Positions 9,501 to 19,975 of a DNA stretch of 64,000 bases are shown here, piece after piece. A program made the position numbers and the translations under genes. Every line of letters starts with the position of its first letter. Within the stretch, counting starts at the first letter, position 1. The DNA is from Daphnia pulex (Eukaryota > Arthropoda > Branchiopoda > Diplostraca > Daphniidae), in contig NC_060023.1 of assembly GCF_021134715.1 (NCBI RefSeq), positions 5,208,001-5,272,000 on the forward strand, written 5' to 3'. Under the pieces are notes generated by a model, which saw only the letters and a program-made list of their open reading frames with translations, was not told where the DNA came from and did no database searches.

Positions 9501-12010
9501 TCTTACTGTGCTTATAACTAAAAAATTAAGAATAAAGGAGATAGGTTGACAGAAGTTACATTAAAAGCCTCTATGAAATCGCAAAACCTGTTTTTTAAAT
9601 GATTCTTTGCACATTTATTTCCTTTCAACACGTTTAACAATGAAAACATTTTAATAAATGCCGAGTTTATGACCATCTTTTCAAGTTTTAAAACCGAGTT
9701 CTGAGTTATGCTGCTTGAAATGTTCATTTTCAAAATACACTATTGGCGGTACCACCAATTCTTAAGGCAATTTTGTACCGTAGTTCTGCATTTTTCTTAC
9801 AATCTTTCGATCCTGACTATTACTTCCTTAGGACACAGAACCTTTGCCTAATCGGCTTGATTGCTTGTTGTTGAATTGGAAGCCAATTTCCTGGTAAGTG
9901 ATTTTTCAATTTTTCCAGTTATAGTTTTTTTCAGGAACACTTTTCTATTTTTAACAATTGTTTCATCATTGTTACAACCATCACCATCTTAATCTTTCGA
10001 TCCTGACTATTACTTCCTTAGGACACAGAATCTTTGCCAAATCGGCTTGTTTGCTTGTTGTTGAATTGGAAGCCAATTTCCTGGTAAGTGATTTTTCAAT
10101 TTTTCCAGGTACAGTTTTTTTCAGGAACACTTTTCTATTTTTAACAATTGTTTCATCATTGTTACAACCATCACCATCTTCTGAAAGCAGGGAGAAACAA
10201 GCTTTTATAAGAAAATAAGTCAAAATATTTTTAAAACTTATTGTTATTACCGTTTTCATCGCTCCATTCTTTGAGTAGGACCTCATTCGTGAACGGCAGT
10301 TTAGGTTTGATGATCATTCCAGAAGCGTTTTTTTTCTTCTTGGGGGAAACAAAAATGGTAGTTTTCCTTTTGTTCCCTTTGTTTTTTTATCTATTGTATC
10401 ACGTTCATTTTCTGAAAACAGAAATATTAAGTCTTAATAAGTAAATAAGTCAAACTATATCAACATTTTGTTACCGTTTCCTACACTTCTGTGAATCGTA
10501 GCCTTTGTTGTGATCGGAAGATCGAGCATCTCGTTATTTTCCTCATCGGTGCTGTAAACATCGTTCCCAAAGTTTCTTAAATCCGATTGGGGTTGCATAC
10601 TCCGTTTTCTTAAGACCGCGTTAATATTTCATCAGAATCTCCACTGTCTTTAATGGTAAATAAATTGTTTAAGGCTTGGAACAATTATGTGTAAATCACT
10701 CTTCTTACCACATTCTTCATCAATTGGGTGAACGAGGACTTTAGCTGGGGATTGCTGGTAGGTAATTATTGGTAGCTTTTTCTTAGTTTCAGCAGTCCTT
10801 TTAACCTTTGGGGGGGGGAGGGGGGGGGGCACAGAAACGCGGTTTTTTTTTTAATTTCTTGGATCTCGATTTGCGAGGTTGATGTCCACCAGCTGTAAAT
10901 AATGGTATGACACAGTTGTATAAGACACGTAATTAAATAACTATGTTAATTAATCTACTTGGTTTTGAATTTGGTCCGGAGACAGAATTAGTGAAAGTTT
11001 CGCTGTTATTTTCATCAGTTACACTAGTGCCAGAAGATTTGTTTGTTTGTTTATTTTTGGGTTCACTGTCACTTTTTTTCGTCTGGTCAATTTTACTGCA
11101 TCATCAGAATCCTCACTAGCTTCAAAACTTAGGTCATTAATGTTTTTCCCACCAACATGGAAGTTTTCTATAGCTGAGATTACAAAATATAAATTTTTTA
11201 AAGATCTGTATGTTGTTATATCAAAAGAGAAGTGTACCTTAATTCATTTTGTCTTCTTCTTCAGAAAGATGATTGGCTTCTCTAAATGAATCTTTATCTG
11301 ATAACTGAGCATCTTCAATTTCCACAGCACTTGAACGGTTAGCTAAAAACACTTACTTTGTAAATTATTATAATGTCACTTAATATATTCTATCATAGCC
11401 TACCCTCAAATTCTGCAACATGAGCTTTTAATTGCAATTTGCACAAACGAAACGCTGGTTGTTTCACTAATTTTTTTTCCTATATTTCCATAAGCACGAG
11501 TTCTGCAACTGGAAACTTTTTCATTTGGTGTATGCATAAACATAACTACGTTAGCCCCACTGTCTATTTCAAGTGCAGCCAACTACCATTATAACAGCAA
11601 CAGTTTAGTGAAAAAATAAACAAATAAATGCAATACAAAAAAATACCGTGCGTTTCACTGAACGAATTCGTTCCCTCTTCGTGGACTCCTCAATTGATAT
11701 CTTTAGCCCATCACTATACTTTTTTTTGGCAATTGTCTAAACCTTTCTATCACATCTTCAGTACGAGAATTTTTTTCCCCATTTCATTTGCTAGAAGACA
11801 GAAAATTAAGAAAAACGTAAATAGTTAACTTACTAAATTTACGTTTTATTTATTAGCCTAGATAAAAACACACATGGTTAGCTGCAAGTTCTTCCAACTT
11901 CCCCAACTCTAGTTCGGCTGCACTTGTGAACCCGTTTGCGCGACAGCTGTGCCACTTTTTCTCTCGCTGTGAACAACTAGCGCTCATGGTGGTGGTACTA
12001 ATTATTAGAC
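9501..12010 (-). pseudogene. Unrecognised multi-exon gene, frame-broken (minus strand)
   Basis: A series of coding-like, lysine- and serine-rich blocks joined by GT-AG sites runs from a likely first exon at about 11885-11986 (MSASCSQREKKWHSCRANGF) through blocks near 11630-11790, 11380-11585, 11240-11340, 10950-11160, 10490-10830, 10240-10430 and 9990-10186. Recognisable peptides include ANRSSAVEIEDAQLSDKDSF and PKLPFTNEVLLKEWSDENG. No known family was recognised. Frames break at A/T homopolymers near 11080, 11490, 11720 and 11775, each by one base. The 3' part contains a 190-bp tandem duplication. Plus-strand splice-like signals (GTAAGTG at about 9895 and 10085) also exist, so strand assignment near the duplication is less sure. 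It is either a decaying gene or a real gene with sequence errors. Confidence 0.4.
9801..10180. repeat. 190-bp tandem duplication, 2 copies
   Basis: The block starting AATCTTTCGATCCTGACTAT at 9801 is repeated at 9991 and both end ACAACCATCACCATCTT. Copies differ at a few positions (CCTTTGCCTAATC versus TCTTTGCCAAATC), so the duplication is not brand new. On the minus strand each copy spans one coding-like exon; the 9801 copy carries a stop (TAG for TTG) that the other lacks. Confidence 0.95.
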
Positions 12011-12047
12011 GCGTACGACTAGATATATACACATATTTCAATGTTTA

Positions 12048-13258
12048 TTAAGAAGAACTTGAGAAGAGATTAGGATAAAAGACAAGGCCTCTAACAGTAT
12101 CATCTCTACAAATCAATCCATTTCTTTCCATGAAGTAAAGACGTTCTTGGGCCAACACAATAGATATTTGGAATTCCTGTGAAACCTCCAATGCTGTGAG
12201 TTTATCCCTAGCCTGTAACTATAATAAATTTAATATGTTAGGATTACATTAAAGAAACAGTGTGGTAGTATTAATCAAATAATGGACAATCTCAATTTGG
12301 CTGTGGGTTTAATAACTATTATGTCATGTGCAACAGCCAGTAGATCAGAAACAGCAATTGTGTTGAAAGTGTCGACCTCAGAATGTGAAATCATTAAAAA
12401 TATATATCGACACGATACTTAAAGGCGAAGTTGACGATACTTGGCAATTCAATCAGCCCATTAATAAGCTCTTAAAATTGATCGCAGGGCGCAGAAAAAC
12501 TGGGTGCCACTTAACACGGTTTTTTAAGTAGGACCAAATCAAGTACATAAGAATTATAAAATTGAATGAGCTTACCAGCCTGCTCACTTCTTTTTCAAGC
12601 AAGAAGTCTGTTTTGGATTGAAGTTGAAGAACTAACACTCCACTGTCAAACTTCCGGCAAATTATAGGCAACTTAAGTTTTTCCATATAATTACACGCCT
12701 TAAAAAAATCTTCGGGAGAGAGAAGTTCTAACCCACGAGCTCGATTTACGCGGCAATAAGCGTCACTCATAGCCATGAGCCCCCCAGTATCCTGCGATAC
12801 AAATGAATAAAAAAGCTCATTAGAATCAACTACGATCATCAATGCAACTACTGACACTTTGACAGCTTACAGAAATGGCTTTTAACAAAAAGGATGCAAT
12901 TTCTTTGGCTAGCTGATGGTAAAAGACATCATTTGAAGAGCAAGAATTTCTAGTCACTGGATCGTCAATGCCAAGACTCAACAAATAGGATTTAAATTTT
13001 ACGGTTTCGTCTTCGCTTATATCTCCTTGGCGATCCTAAAAAAGAAAAAAATTAAGCAACACGAGTAATAAAAAAATTATGATTCTTTACTTTAATTTTA
13101 TTGGACATAACATTTGCTAGTTGAACCATATCTTTAGCCATGTCAATTAGATTTTGCATGTCTTGAAATGCAATATTTATATTTGAAGAATTATTTTCCA
13201 CTTTTTCTTGCAAACGTCTCTCAATTCCTACAATTCCAGATCTAAATGTGGTTGGAAC
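12048..13258 (-). CDS. Vps36: VPS36, ESCRT-II subunit, lacking the N-terminal GLUE domain
   Basis: VPS36 is a subunit of the endosomal ESCRT-II complex that sorts ubiquitinated cargo into multivesicular bodies. Four minus-strand exons join in phase: 13091-13258, 12871-13035, 12576-12791 and 12048-12218 (239 codons, stop at 12048-12050). The first carries SGIVGIERRLQEK and DMVQLANVMSNKIK; the next QGDISEDETVKFKSYLLSLG; then VNRARGLELLSPEDFF and FDSGVLVLQLQ; the last RNGLICRDDTVRGLVFYPNL. These are the helical hairpin and tandem winged helices of the family. The lipid- and ubiquitin-binding GLUE domain (about 140 residues) is not found. The first exon has an acceptor and no ATG. An upstream donor GTAAGT (13346) lies just past the ERCC1 stop, but the exon before it has no in-frame ATG. 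The 5' end is therefore unresolved. Confidence 0.88.
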
Positions 13259-13378
13259 CTGCAATAGAATATTAACTATTAATATTACTGTTTACCACGT
13301 AAATTTCAACGTAATTGTGGATTAAAGAAGGTCGATCATTAACTTACAGCGCTTACAGCATGAAGAAAAGCTTGATAA

Positions 13379-14422
13379 TCACTTAACAAATTTGTCGTGG
13401 AGTACACGAAACAAGCGTTTCGCTTTCTGGGGTCCAAATCCGGGATTCAAACTTAGATCTTCTTCAGTTGCCTCGTAAATTTTGTCAAGTGTTTGAAAAT
13501 TGGATAACAACGTCATTGCATTCGTGCGATTAACTGACTTGATGGAAGATAATGCATCTGCAATCTATAAAAAATCAATAAAACAGCTACCATAAGTCAT
13601 CAAGTCATGATAAAATTGGTGCAAACAGTATTATTACCCCAGATAGTGTGCTATTGTTCTCTTGTTTTCCCATAATCAAATCAGGAGGTTTGTGCTCAAA
13701 CACTTTGTAGGTTTCAATAATTTTCCCAGCTTCTTGAGCATTCCATGAGAGAAGAAGTGTTAAATCAGCTAACAAACACATCTTTGTCAGTTCTTTTATA
13801 GGTGTATAGGGGTCCTTGATGTCCACCTATTAAAAGAAAAAATAATGTATTCAATATCAATTAACGTATACACAGCACAAATCATTTGGCCTTTTGACAT
13901 ACTTGAACTAGCAGTATTCGTAGCTCATACTGTTTTCCAAGGTCCTTTAGACGATCATGAATGTACTGGTGGGAATTCAAATATGAAATTAATAAACGAA
14001 CACTGAATTACATTTATTCACAGCATTACTTGAGGGTTCAAATTGTGATATCGCAGACTTAAGAACAATGCACAGCAAGTATGCCCCATAACATAATCTG
14101 GAACAATATCCCCATATTCCCATGGAACATTTCTTATAGATTTCAATAGAGGATTTCCTCTCTGATTAATTAGAAACATGTAATAAATAGAACATTGAAT
14201 TTTTTTATGATCGTATTTTAATAAAAATTGTACAGTTCACACAAACAGTAGCTATACTTGTCTTTGGTTCACTATAACTGAACCTGCTTTATAGGAAATA
14301 GCAATTTTACTTTCAGCATGCTCATCGAGTTTTTCTGTTGAAATCTGAGGTAGAGCTTCATAAAAATCGGATTCTTTCAGTTTCCCGAATGCACACGGCA
14401 CAACCGCACAGGCCCTTACCAT
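13379..14422 (-). CDS. Ercc1: ERCC1, DNA excision repair protein (XPF partner)
   Basis: ERCC1 is the non-catalytic partner of the XPF nuclease in nucleotide excision and crosslink repair, acting in the nucleus. Five exons (14258-14422, 14030-14161, 13903-13965, 13638-13826, 13379-13564) give 244 aa with consistent phase 0 joins. The central pseudo-nuclease domain (about aa 46-170) shows [19 protein letters not shown], the cysteine-containing [17 protein letters not shown] and [20 protein letters not shown]. The C-terminal tandem helix-hairpin-helix that binds XPF is in the last exon: [18 protein letters not shown], then [19 protein letters not shown]. The ATG at 14420-14422 is the only in-frame start after an upstream TGA. 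The human protein has a longer, poorly conserved N-terminus. It is head-to-head with the JmjC gene and immediately upstream of VPS36. Confidence 0.95.
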
Positions 14423-15203
14423 TAAGTAATAAGGAGGCCTAAATTTGCCTAAATGAACATACTTGACTCATCCGCGCCGCTGCCGCTTCCCGTCGGCAAA
14501 GTCATCGACAGCATAAAAGTCGATTTCCTTTGTTTTGACAAAAGAGGCTATGGAAGAAAAATTCTAACGTTTCATTTGAATACTTTCTCGCTTTTCTCGT
14601 AATATCTCCTTTCCCGTCGTTACATGTATATGCTGAACGAAAATTGACAACGCCAAAAAATTCACAAAAAAAGAAAAGTTTCAGCATGTTCGTCTACTAA
14701 TGCAGGTTGCTGTTGAATGCTGTTGAATGTACGTAAATACGTAATAGTTTTGAGAATTTTTGTTAAGGAGTTAGATGAGTTAGATATGCTTGTTCCATCT
14801 GCATTGTTATCTGTACATATTTAACGTGAATGCGTAGTGTAGTGCTTGATGTAGTTGCTAATTAATTGGTGATAGTTTAGTGTGTACTGTGACAACGAGT
14901 GTAAATTTGCCTTTTGCCGTGGATTGTTTACATCACTGTTTTAAGATTCCCTACGAGCTGGTAGTGGTTGAACTCCACAAAAAGTTTCCGATCAAGAAAT
15001 AGGAAAGGTGGATCTTTGACATTCGTCGTATACATTTTCCCAAGCATCTTCCCTATTAATTGTAAACACACCCTTTTTCTATTCACGTTTGCGTAAGGTT
15101 TACTTTTATGGAGGAATGAAAGACGCTTATTCCGGTCAAATTTGTTACCTATTTTATTTTTGTAACAATTGGGCTTAATTAAATATATAATAATAATTAA
15201 ATT
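14423..15203. promoter_or_regulatory. Shared 5' region between divergent ERCC1 and JmjC genes
   Basis: 780 bp separate two divergent start codons. Open frames here show no family resemblance. The interval presumably contains both promoters and 5' UTRs. No TATA box or other specific element could be assigned. Confidence 0.5.
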
Positions 15204-16662
15204 ATGAAGACCATAAGTTACAAACTATTTTATTCAGGACAATTCGTATCTCGAAATTTAAGAGAAGTCTTTGAAGAAAAAATGATGTCGGCTTCAGCTT
15301 CTTTCTCTTGGCGGATCATTCTGCAAACATTTATTTATTCATTTGTTGTTGCTGCAGTAGCAATTATTTTGAATTTTGAAATTCAGCAGCAATTATGGAT
15401 TTATTTAACCGAAACATCATGCCTGTTGAAAAACAATTATATACTGATGGAAGTTTCACGACCAATCAGTAAGTATTTGGCAAATTTAAATGTATAACTG
15501 ACGACGAAAAATCATTTATTCATTTATTGTTCAAAGGCGAGTGCGCTATCTGCGAACACATTACTGGACCAGAAATATTATATAATCCAACTATTTCAGA
15601 GTTCACCGAGATTGCTTACGCTTCAAAACCACTAATAATCAAAGGAGGTGCAAGTAAGTTTTTTTTAAATCATTTTCATGTAGGCTACCCAACATTTACG
15701 TGCAGCCATAGGACTTTTTAGAATATTTTATGATAACCTGTTATAATACAATAAGCGATTGAAACATTAAGATTTATTAATATATAAATTTGTTAAAATA
15801 TTAGAGCACTGGCCAGCCATAGAAAATTTTAGCTTCGAGTTTTTAGTTCGGCTGTACGATGAAAGCGGGTTAGAAGCATACCAAAGTGTGGAGGAGGAAT
15901 GCCAGTTTTTGCCATTTAAATCCAACTTTCAATCACTCCATGAAGCTCTCCATATGAACATTAGTGTGCAACCTGAAGGACAGTGGTACATTGGTTGGTA
16001 GGCTTACAGAAATCAACTGAAAAGCGAATGTATTGTTGATGACTAACGCATTAATTGTGTTCGAAATACAGGAGCAATTGCAACCCATATATTCGAAAGA
16101 TGTTGCGGACATACTATACGAAACCAGACTTTATCCCGCCAGATTCAGAATCTTCATCTTTAGATTGGATTTTCATGGGTTCCCCTGGACCTGGCACCAC
16201 ATTGCATGTATGCGCATGAGATTTTTCCTTTTTTTTTCCCAACTTTTAAAACAGTTGAATTCTAAAACGTTTGCTGCTAAAGATTGATTACGTCCTTCGG
16301 CCGTCATGGCAAGCTCAAATCAGTGGAAACAAATTGTGGCAGTTGGTTCCTCCTCCTGAATGTGAATTTAATGAATTTTGCCACACATTTAACTTCACAG
16401 CAGAAAAGGTATTTCATTTTTAAAAGAATAACTAAATAAATTCAATACTAAATGAACAAAAACCTACTTGGTTTTCTCATTCCAGGGCGATATAGGTATA
16501 ATGTGAATTAATACGACATTCTGTTGCGAGTTCTCAAAATTAATTACGTTTATTTTGATTTATTATTTGCCAGTATTTATCGACACAAACTGGTGGTATC
16601 ACAATACTTTTGTACTAGTTGAGGGCGGGCTCTCAATTGCTGTTGGCTCCGAATATGATTAA
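15204..16662 (+). CDS. Membrane-anchored JmjC/cupin-type Fe(II)/2-oxoglutarate oxygenase
   Basis: Seven exons (15204-15468, 15537-15653, 15805-15997, 16072-16207, 16283-16408, 16486-16495, 16574-16662) join in phase to 311 aa. Exon 6 is only 10 nt. Near residues 33-54 is one hydrophobic segment (IILQTFIYSFVVAAVAIIL), suggesting a type II membrane anchor. A short cysteine-containing motif, ECAICEHI, follows. The catalytic fold shows GSPGPGTTLHIDYVL with the iron ligands H237 and D239, LRPSWQAQISGNKLWQLVPP with a possible 2-oxoglutarate-binding K254, and GDIVFIDTNWWYHNTF with the distal ligand H292. JmjC oxygenases hydroxylate or demethylate proteins or RNA; the substrate of this one cannot be told. 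A second possible start is Met27. It is divergent from ERCC1. Confidence 0.82.
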
Positions 16663-17781
16663 ATGGTTTTCAAGTCTACAATCTTAACATTTATTTCTAA
16701 TGATTTGCGTTACAGAACAGGAAACCCAAGATGAAAAATTAAATGGTTTATTTTTGTGGTAATATTATAGGAAATAAAGTATAATTTTAAAAAATTTATA
16801 TCATCGTCATAAAATTTTGAACATTCACGAGTGTTTGGTTTTATGTCATATTATTGGAAGAAAAAAAAACGCGGCACGATTTTGAAACTGCATCTAGCAA
16901 GAGTTACTAATGAAAACTGGCAAAACAACAGATTATAGGGGTGGTGTCCATGAAGGGAATTCCGTCATTCACATTCAGGCCTCAGATTATGAAGGGACGG
17001 TTTAGCTCCGCTCTCTGCCAATTCATCGAAGATTTTCAACAGAAACAAAATTCGCCAAAATCCATATGCAGTTGTTCTGCATATGGATGCATTCTTCTGC
17101 TCTCAAATTTACAGTTAAATCAATTTAAAATTTTCAGTGATTCTTATTTCTTTCAATCTATTTTGCCACTCTGAGCTTGCTAACTTGCCAAACAACCAAT
17201 CTCTTGGTACCGGTATGCATTTTTAAAACTGAATGCTGAGCCTTTCGATTGCCAAATAGTCATTTTACGTAGATTTTTGCCGATATCCCTTTGTCCCAAT
17301 GTTAAATTGAATAGCTGAACCATTCTCAGTGGCAGAACACCGTCTGTACTAAGAAATTCAAAATTTGGTAGGTAATTATCTGTAAATCTAACTTAAAGAC
17401 TCCGTTGAACCTTTTTTGTTTTTTTCATTATGGGTTGCTTTTACAGTATGTCTTGCATGTCGACAAAGGCAGGCATATTGCATACAACACGAAAGAGACA
17501 ATATTGTAAATTAAACCAATTTACTGATTTATCGGATATACTTTGTCCTCGATCAGTCATTTATCTTCATCGTTAAACAAAAAGTAGACCCAGTCTTTTT
17601 CACTCTTCCTGGAGGTATTTTATATGATTAAAAGTAAAATCAAATATAAAATAGAGTACAAATATACATATTTAGAAATGTTATTTAAGAAATACTCAAC
17701 TCATCAATTTATATTAGCAGAAAAAGTTATAAATAGTATTGAATCAAGTGACAATTTCCAGAAATTGAACATATTTTTTAA
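16663..17781. other. Intergenic, no gene; small hairpin
   Basis: No supported gene between the JmjC stop and the UBFD1 stop. The two genes converge here, so both 3' UTRs lie in this interval (AATAAAG at about 16773). A perfect stem TCCATATGCAG (17061-17071) / CTGCATATGGA (17077-17087) is present. Confidence 0.5.
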
Positions 17782-18876
17782 TCAAAAATAATGCCACTTC
17801 CCTAAAATAGTTTCTTTTATTGCATCCACATATTGACATGGTATCCAATAGATCCAATATCTTGAAGCTTCAGTAGGACCAAGCTGAATTCCCTGATGAA
17901 AGAGATGTAAAAGAGGTAAAAAAACAGAGAACAAAGAATCATTAAGAGAGCAAATGTGCCAAGAATCTTACAATAATGTGGTATTCTTCATGTCCTTCTA
18001 TTGGCTCATTCACAATGGTTTTTATTGATGACATGCTGATTTTCTCTGTCCTTTCTTTTGTTCCTACAATTGTGCGTAAAATAAGTTGTAGAATTCTTGA
18101 AAATTCCATTAACAAAAAACGTCTGTATATACCTATCCAGATTTGGTCATTTTCCATCTTGAATGTCAATCTTACTTTGCCTCGGCTGCACATCCCATTC
18201 AATGGATGAGGTGGTAATCCTTCCTGAAAAATCAAAACAACTTTAAGAAGTACTTTTCAAATAAGTGTGTAGATATGCAACAAACTTTGGCATTCTTAAC
18301 ACCAGGCATAACATCCTCAGGTAGTCCTTTGTCCAAAACTTTTTTATGTATTTTCTGATGACACAATGGTTCTTTAATAGCACTTGCTGGTTTCAATTTA
18401 TCTTCAGGGATCCACTGACAAAAGAGAATTAATTTCAGACAATTTTCATAAATAAGTTATCTGATAAGATTGAAAATTAATACTGTTGCTGTTTGATGAG
18501 AGAGAGCTAAAACATCATCAAATGTTGACCCAATGACCATAACTTTCGATCCTGAAATAATTCCAGAATCTCTTAAGGATTTGTCATCATGAGCAAGGCC
18601 TTTGACCATGAGTTTTTGCATTTCTTTTGGTACACCTTAAAAATTTACATTTCATTATTTAATATTTTTTCTACAAGAGTAATTTCAAAAATAACTGAGT
18701 TCTCAGTTCTCACCAATGATGGTGTGCAAATGTTCCTTTAACTGAGCAATTGTGGAATCCAGATTGAAGATAACATCATATTTCTTTTTGTTAAAAACTA
18801 CCTTAAATTCCACATCTTTTGCAGTAACATTGCCTGGAAGTGTTAATTCTTCAAGAATGTCTTGTTTTTCCTCCAT
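17782..18876 (-). CDS. Ubfd1: UBFD1, ubiquitin-like domain-containing protein
   Basis: Six exons (18714-18876, 18484-18635, 18286-18414, 18133-18223, 17972-18063, 17782-17892) join in phase to 245 aa. The ubiquitin-like domain occupies about aa 18-90 (VFNKKKYDVIFNLDSTIAQL, then KLMVKGLAHDDKSLRDSGI). The C-terminal half is the conserved UBFD1-specific domain: KEPLCHQKIHKKVLDKGLPE, GKVRLTFKMENDQIWIGTKE, NEPIEGHEEYHII and GPTEASRYWIYWVP...YVDAIKET. UBFD1 is known as a polyubiquitin-binding protein linked to NF-kappaB signalling in mammals; its molecular role is poorly defined. Start ATG 18874-18876 precedes MEEKQDILEELTLPG. It is head-to-head with Kish. Confidence 0.93.
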
Positions 18877-19554
18877 TTGATAATGTAGACGTTGTGCAAA
18901 CGTCTACGAACATTAAAACGTGCTACGACTGAAGTTTCAACAATTGGCTAATAATATATGTGGACAACTTTCAATTCTAAATTAAGCAGCACTCCTACCA
19001 GATTTGCACAAACATCTAAATCCTCGAAAATCAGGTATTTTCAAAAATAGTAGATTTCTTTTCAAGTTTGAGAAAGCAAACCAGACTGGAACAAACGAGA
19101 GAGGAGACGAGTACTTTTTTCTATTTACTAACGGGTAGTGACACCTATTGAGAATTAAACAGACTTGACGGACTATATATATATACAACGCTGTTGACAG
19201 TACACTAATAAAATAAAATAAATAAAATATATTGCTTTTTTTGTATGGCTAACTTCATTTTTAAAATGGGGAAAAAAATAAGAAAGTCAAAATATAATGT
19301 AAAATATGCATAGCTAAAGTAGGTAGGTACAAAATATAAATTAATATTGGATTTTTCCGTATATGTATTTTCAATAAATAACGACAGCAGCCGCTAGGAA
19401 GCAGGCCAATTTTGACAAGATCAACAAAACAAAAAAACAAAACTTTTGAGTCTGTTAATCTCATCTCATAAATATTTGTTGAACTTGATTTTGCCTATCT
19501 CACATAAAAGGGCTAGGAAATAAGCGTGTAGACCTATTGCTAAAATACTACAAT
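18877..19554. promoter_or_regulatory. Shared 5' region between UBFD1 and Kish
   Basis: About 680 bp between divergent start codons, AT-rich, with no supported gene. It should contain both promoters. An isolated TATATATATA tract lies at about 19174-19185. Confidence 0.45.
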
Positions 19555-19975
19555 ATGGTATTCTATTTTAATGATATAAAACTTACTTGCTTACCTCATA
19601 TTTCTTGTTATTTGTAGTCAGCCTTGTTCAACTTCCAGTCTCTTCTTACGATCACATTACTTCTTATATGCACATGTGCGTATATTCGATCACTGACTCC
19701 AAGTCTACTAGATCGTAACAAAACAGGGTGAGAAGTAAAATTGTGTACCTAAAGGACTTATGTTTATGTAGGTTCTCGTAAATTATCAAGATGTTGACTG
19801 TTTTGTCAATTTACATGTCAATTCAGAATTTTCACATTAACAAGTTTTGTTTTGTTTTTTTCGTTACAGTTTTTTGGGGTTGTTCTGGAAAAGTGCTCGA
19901 ATTGGTGAGAGGAAAAGTCAGTACATTGCTGCAGCATGTGTCTTAATGGCTGTCAATATTTTGTTCTGGTCTTAG
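19555..19975 (+). CDS. kish: Kish (TMEM167), small Golgi membrane protein
   Basis: Three coding exons: the ATG alone (19555-19557), 19618-19727 and 19870-19975. They encode 72 aa, the usual length of TMEM167A/Kish. The sequence shows [20 protein letters not shown] (first membrane segment), [34 protein letters not shown] and a second membrane segment [16 protein letters not shown]. The family acts in the early secretory pathway and Golgi. The ATG-only first coding exon is supported by the exact family length, a 60-nt intron ending TTTGTAG and the SALFNF start of exon 2; its donor GTATTC is weak. Confidence 0.92.
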
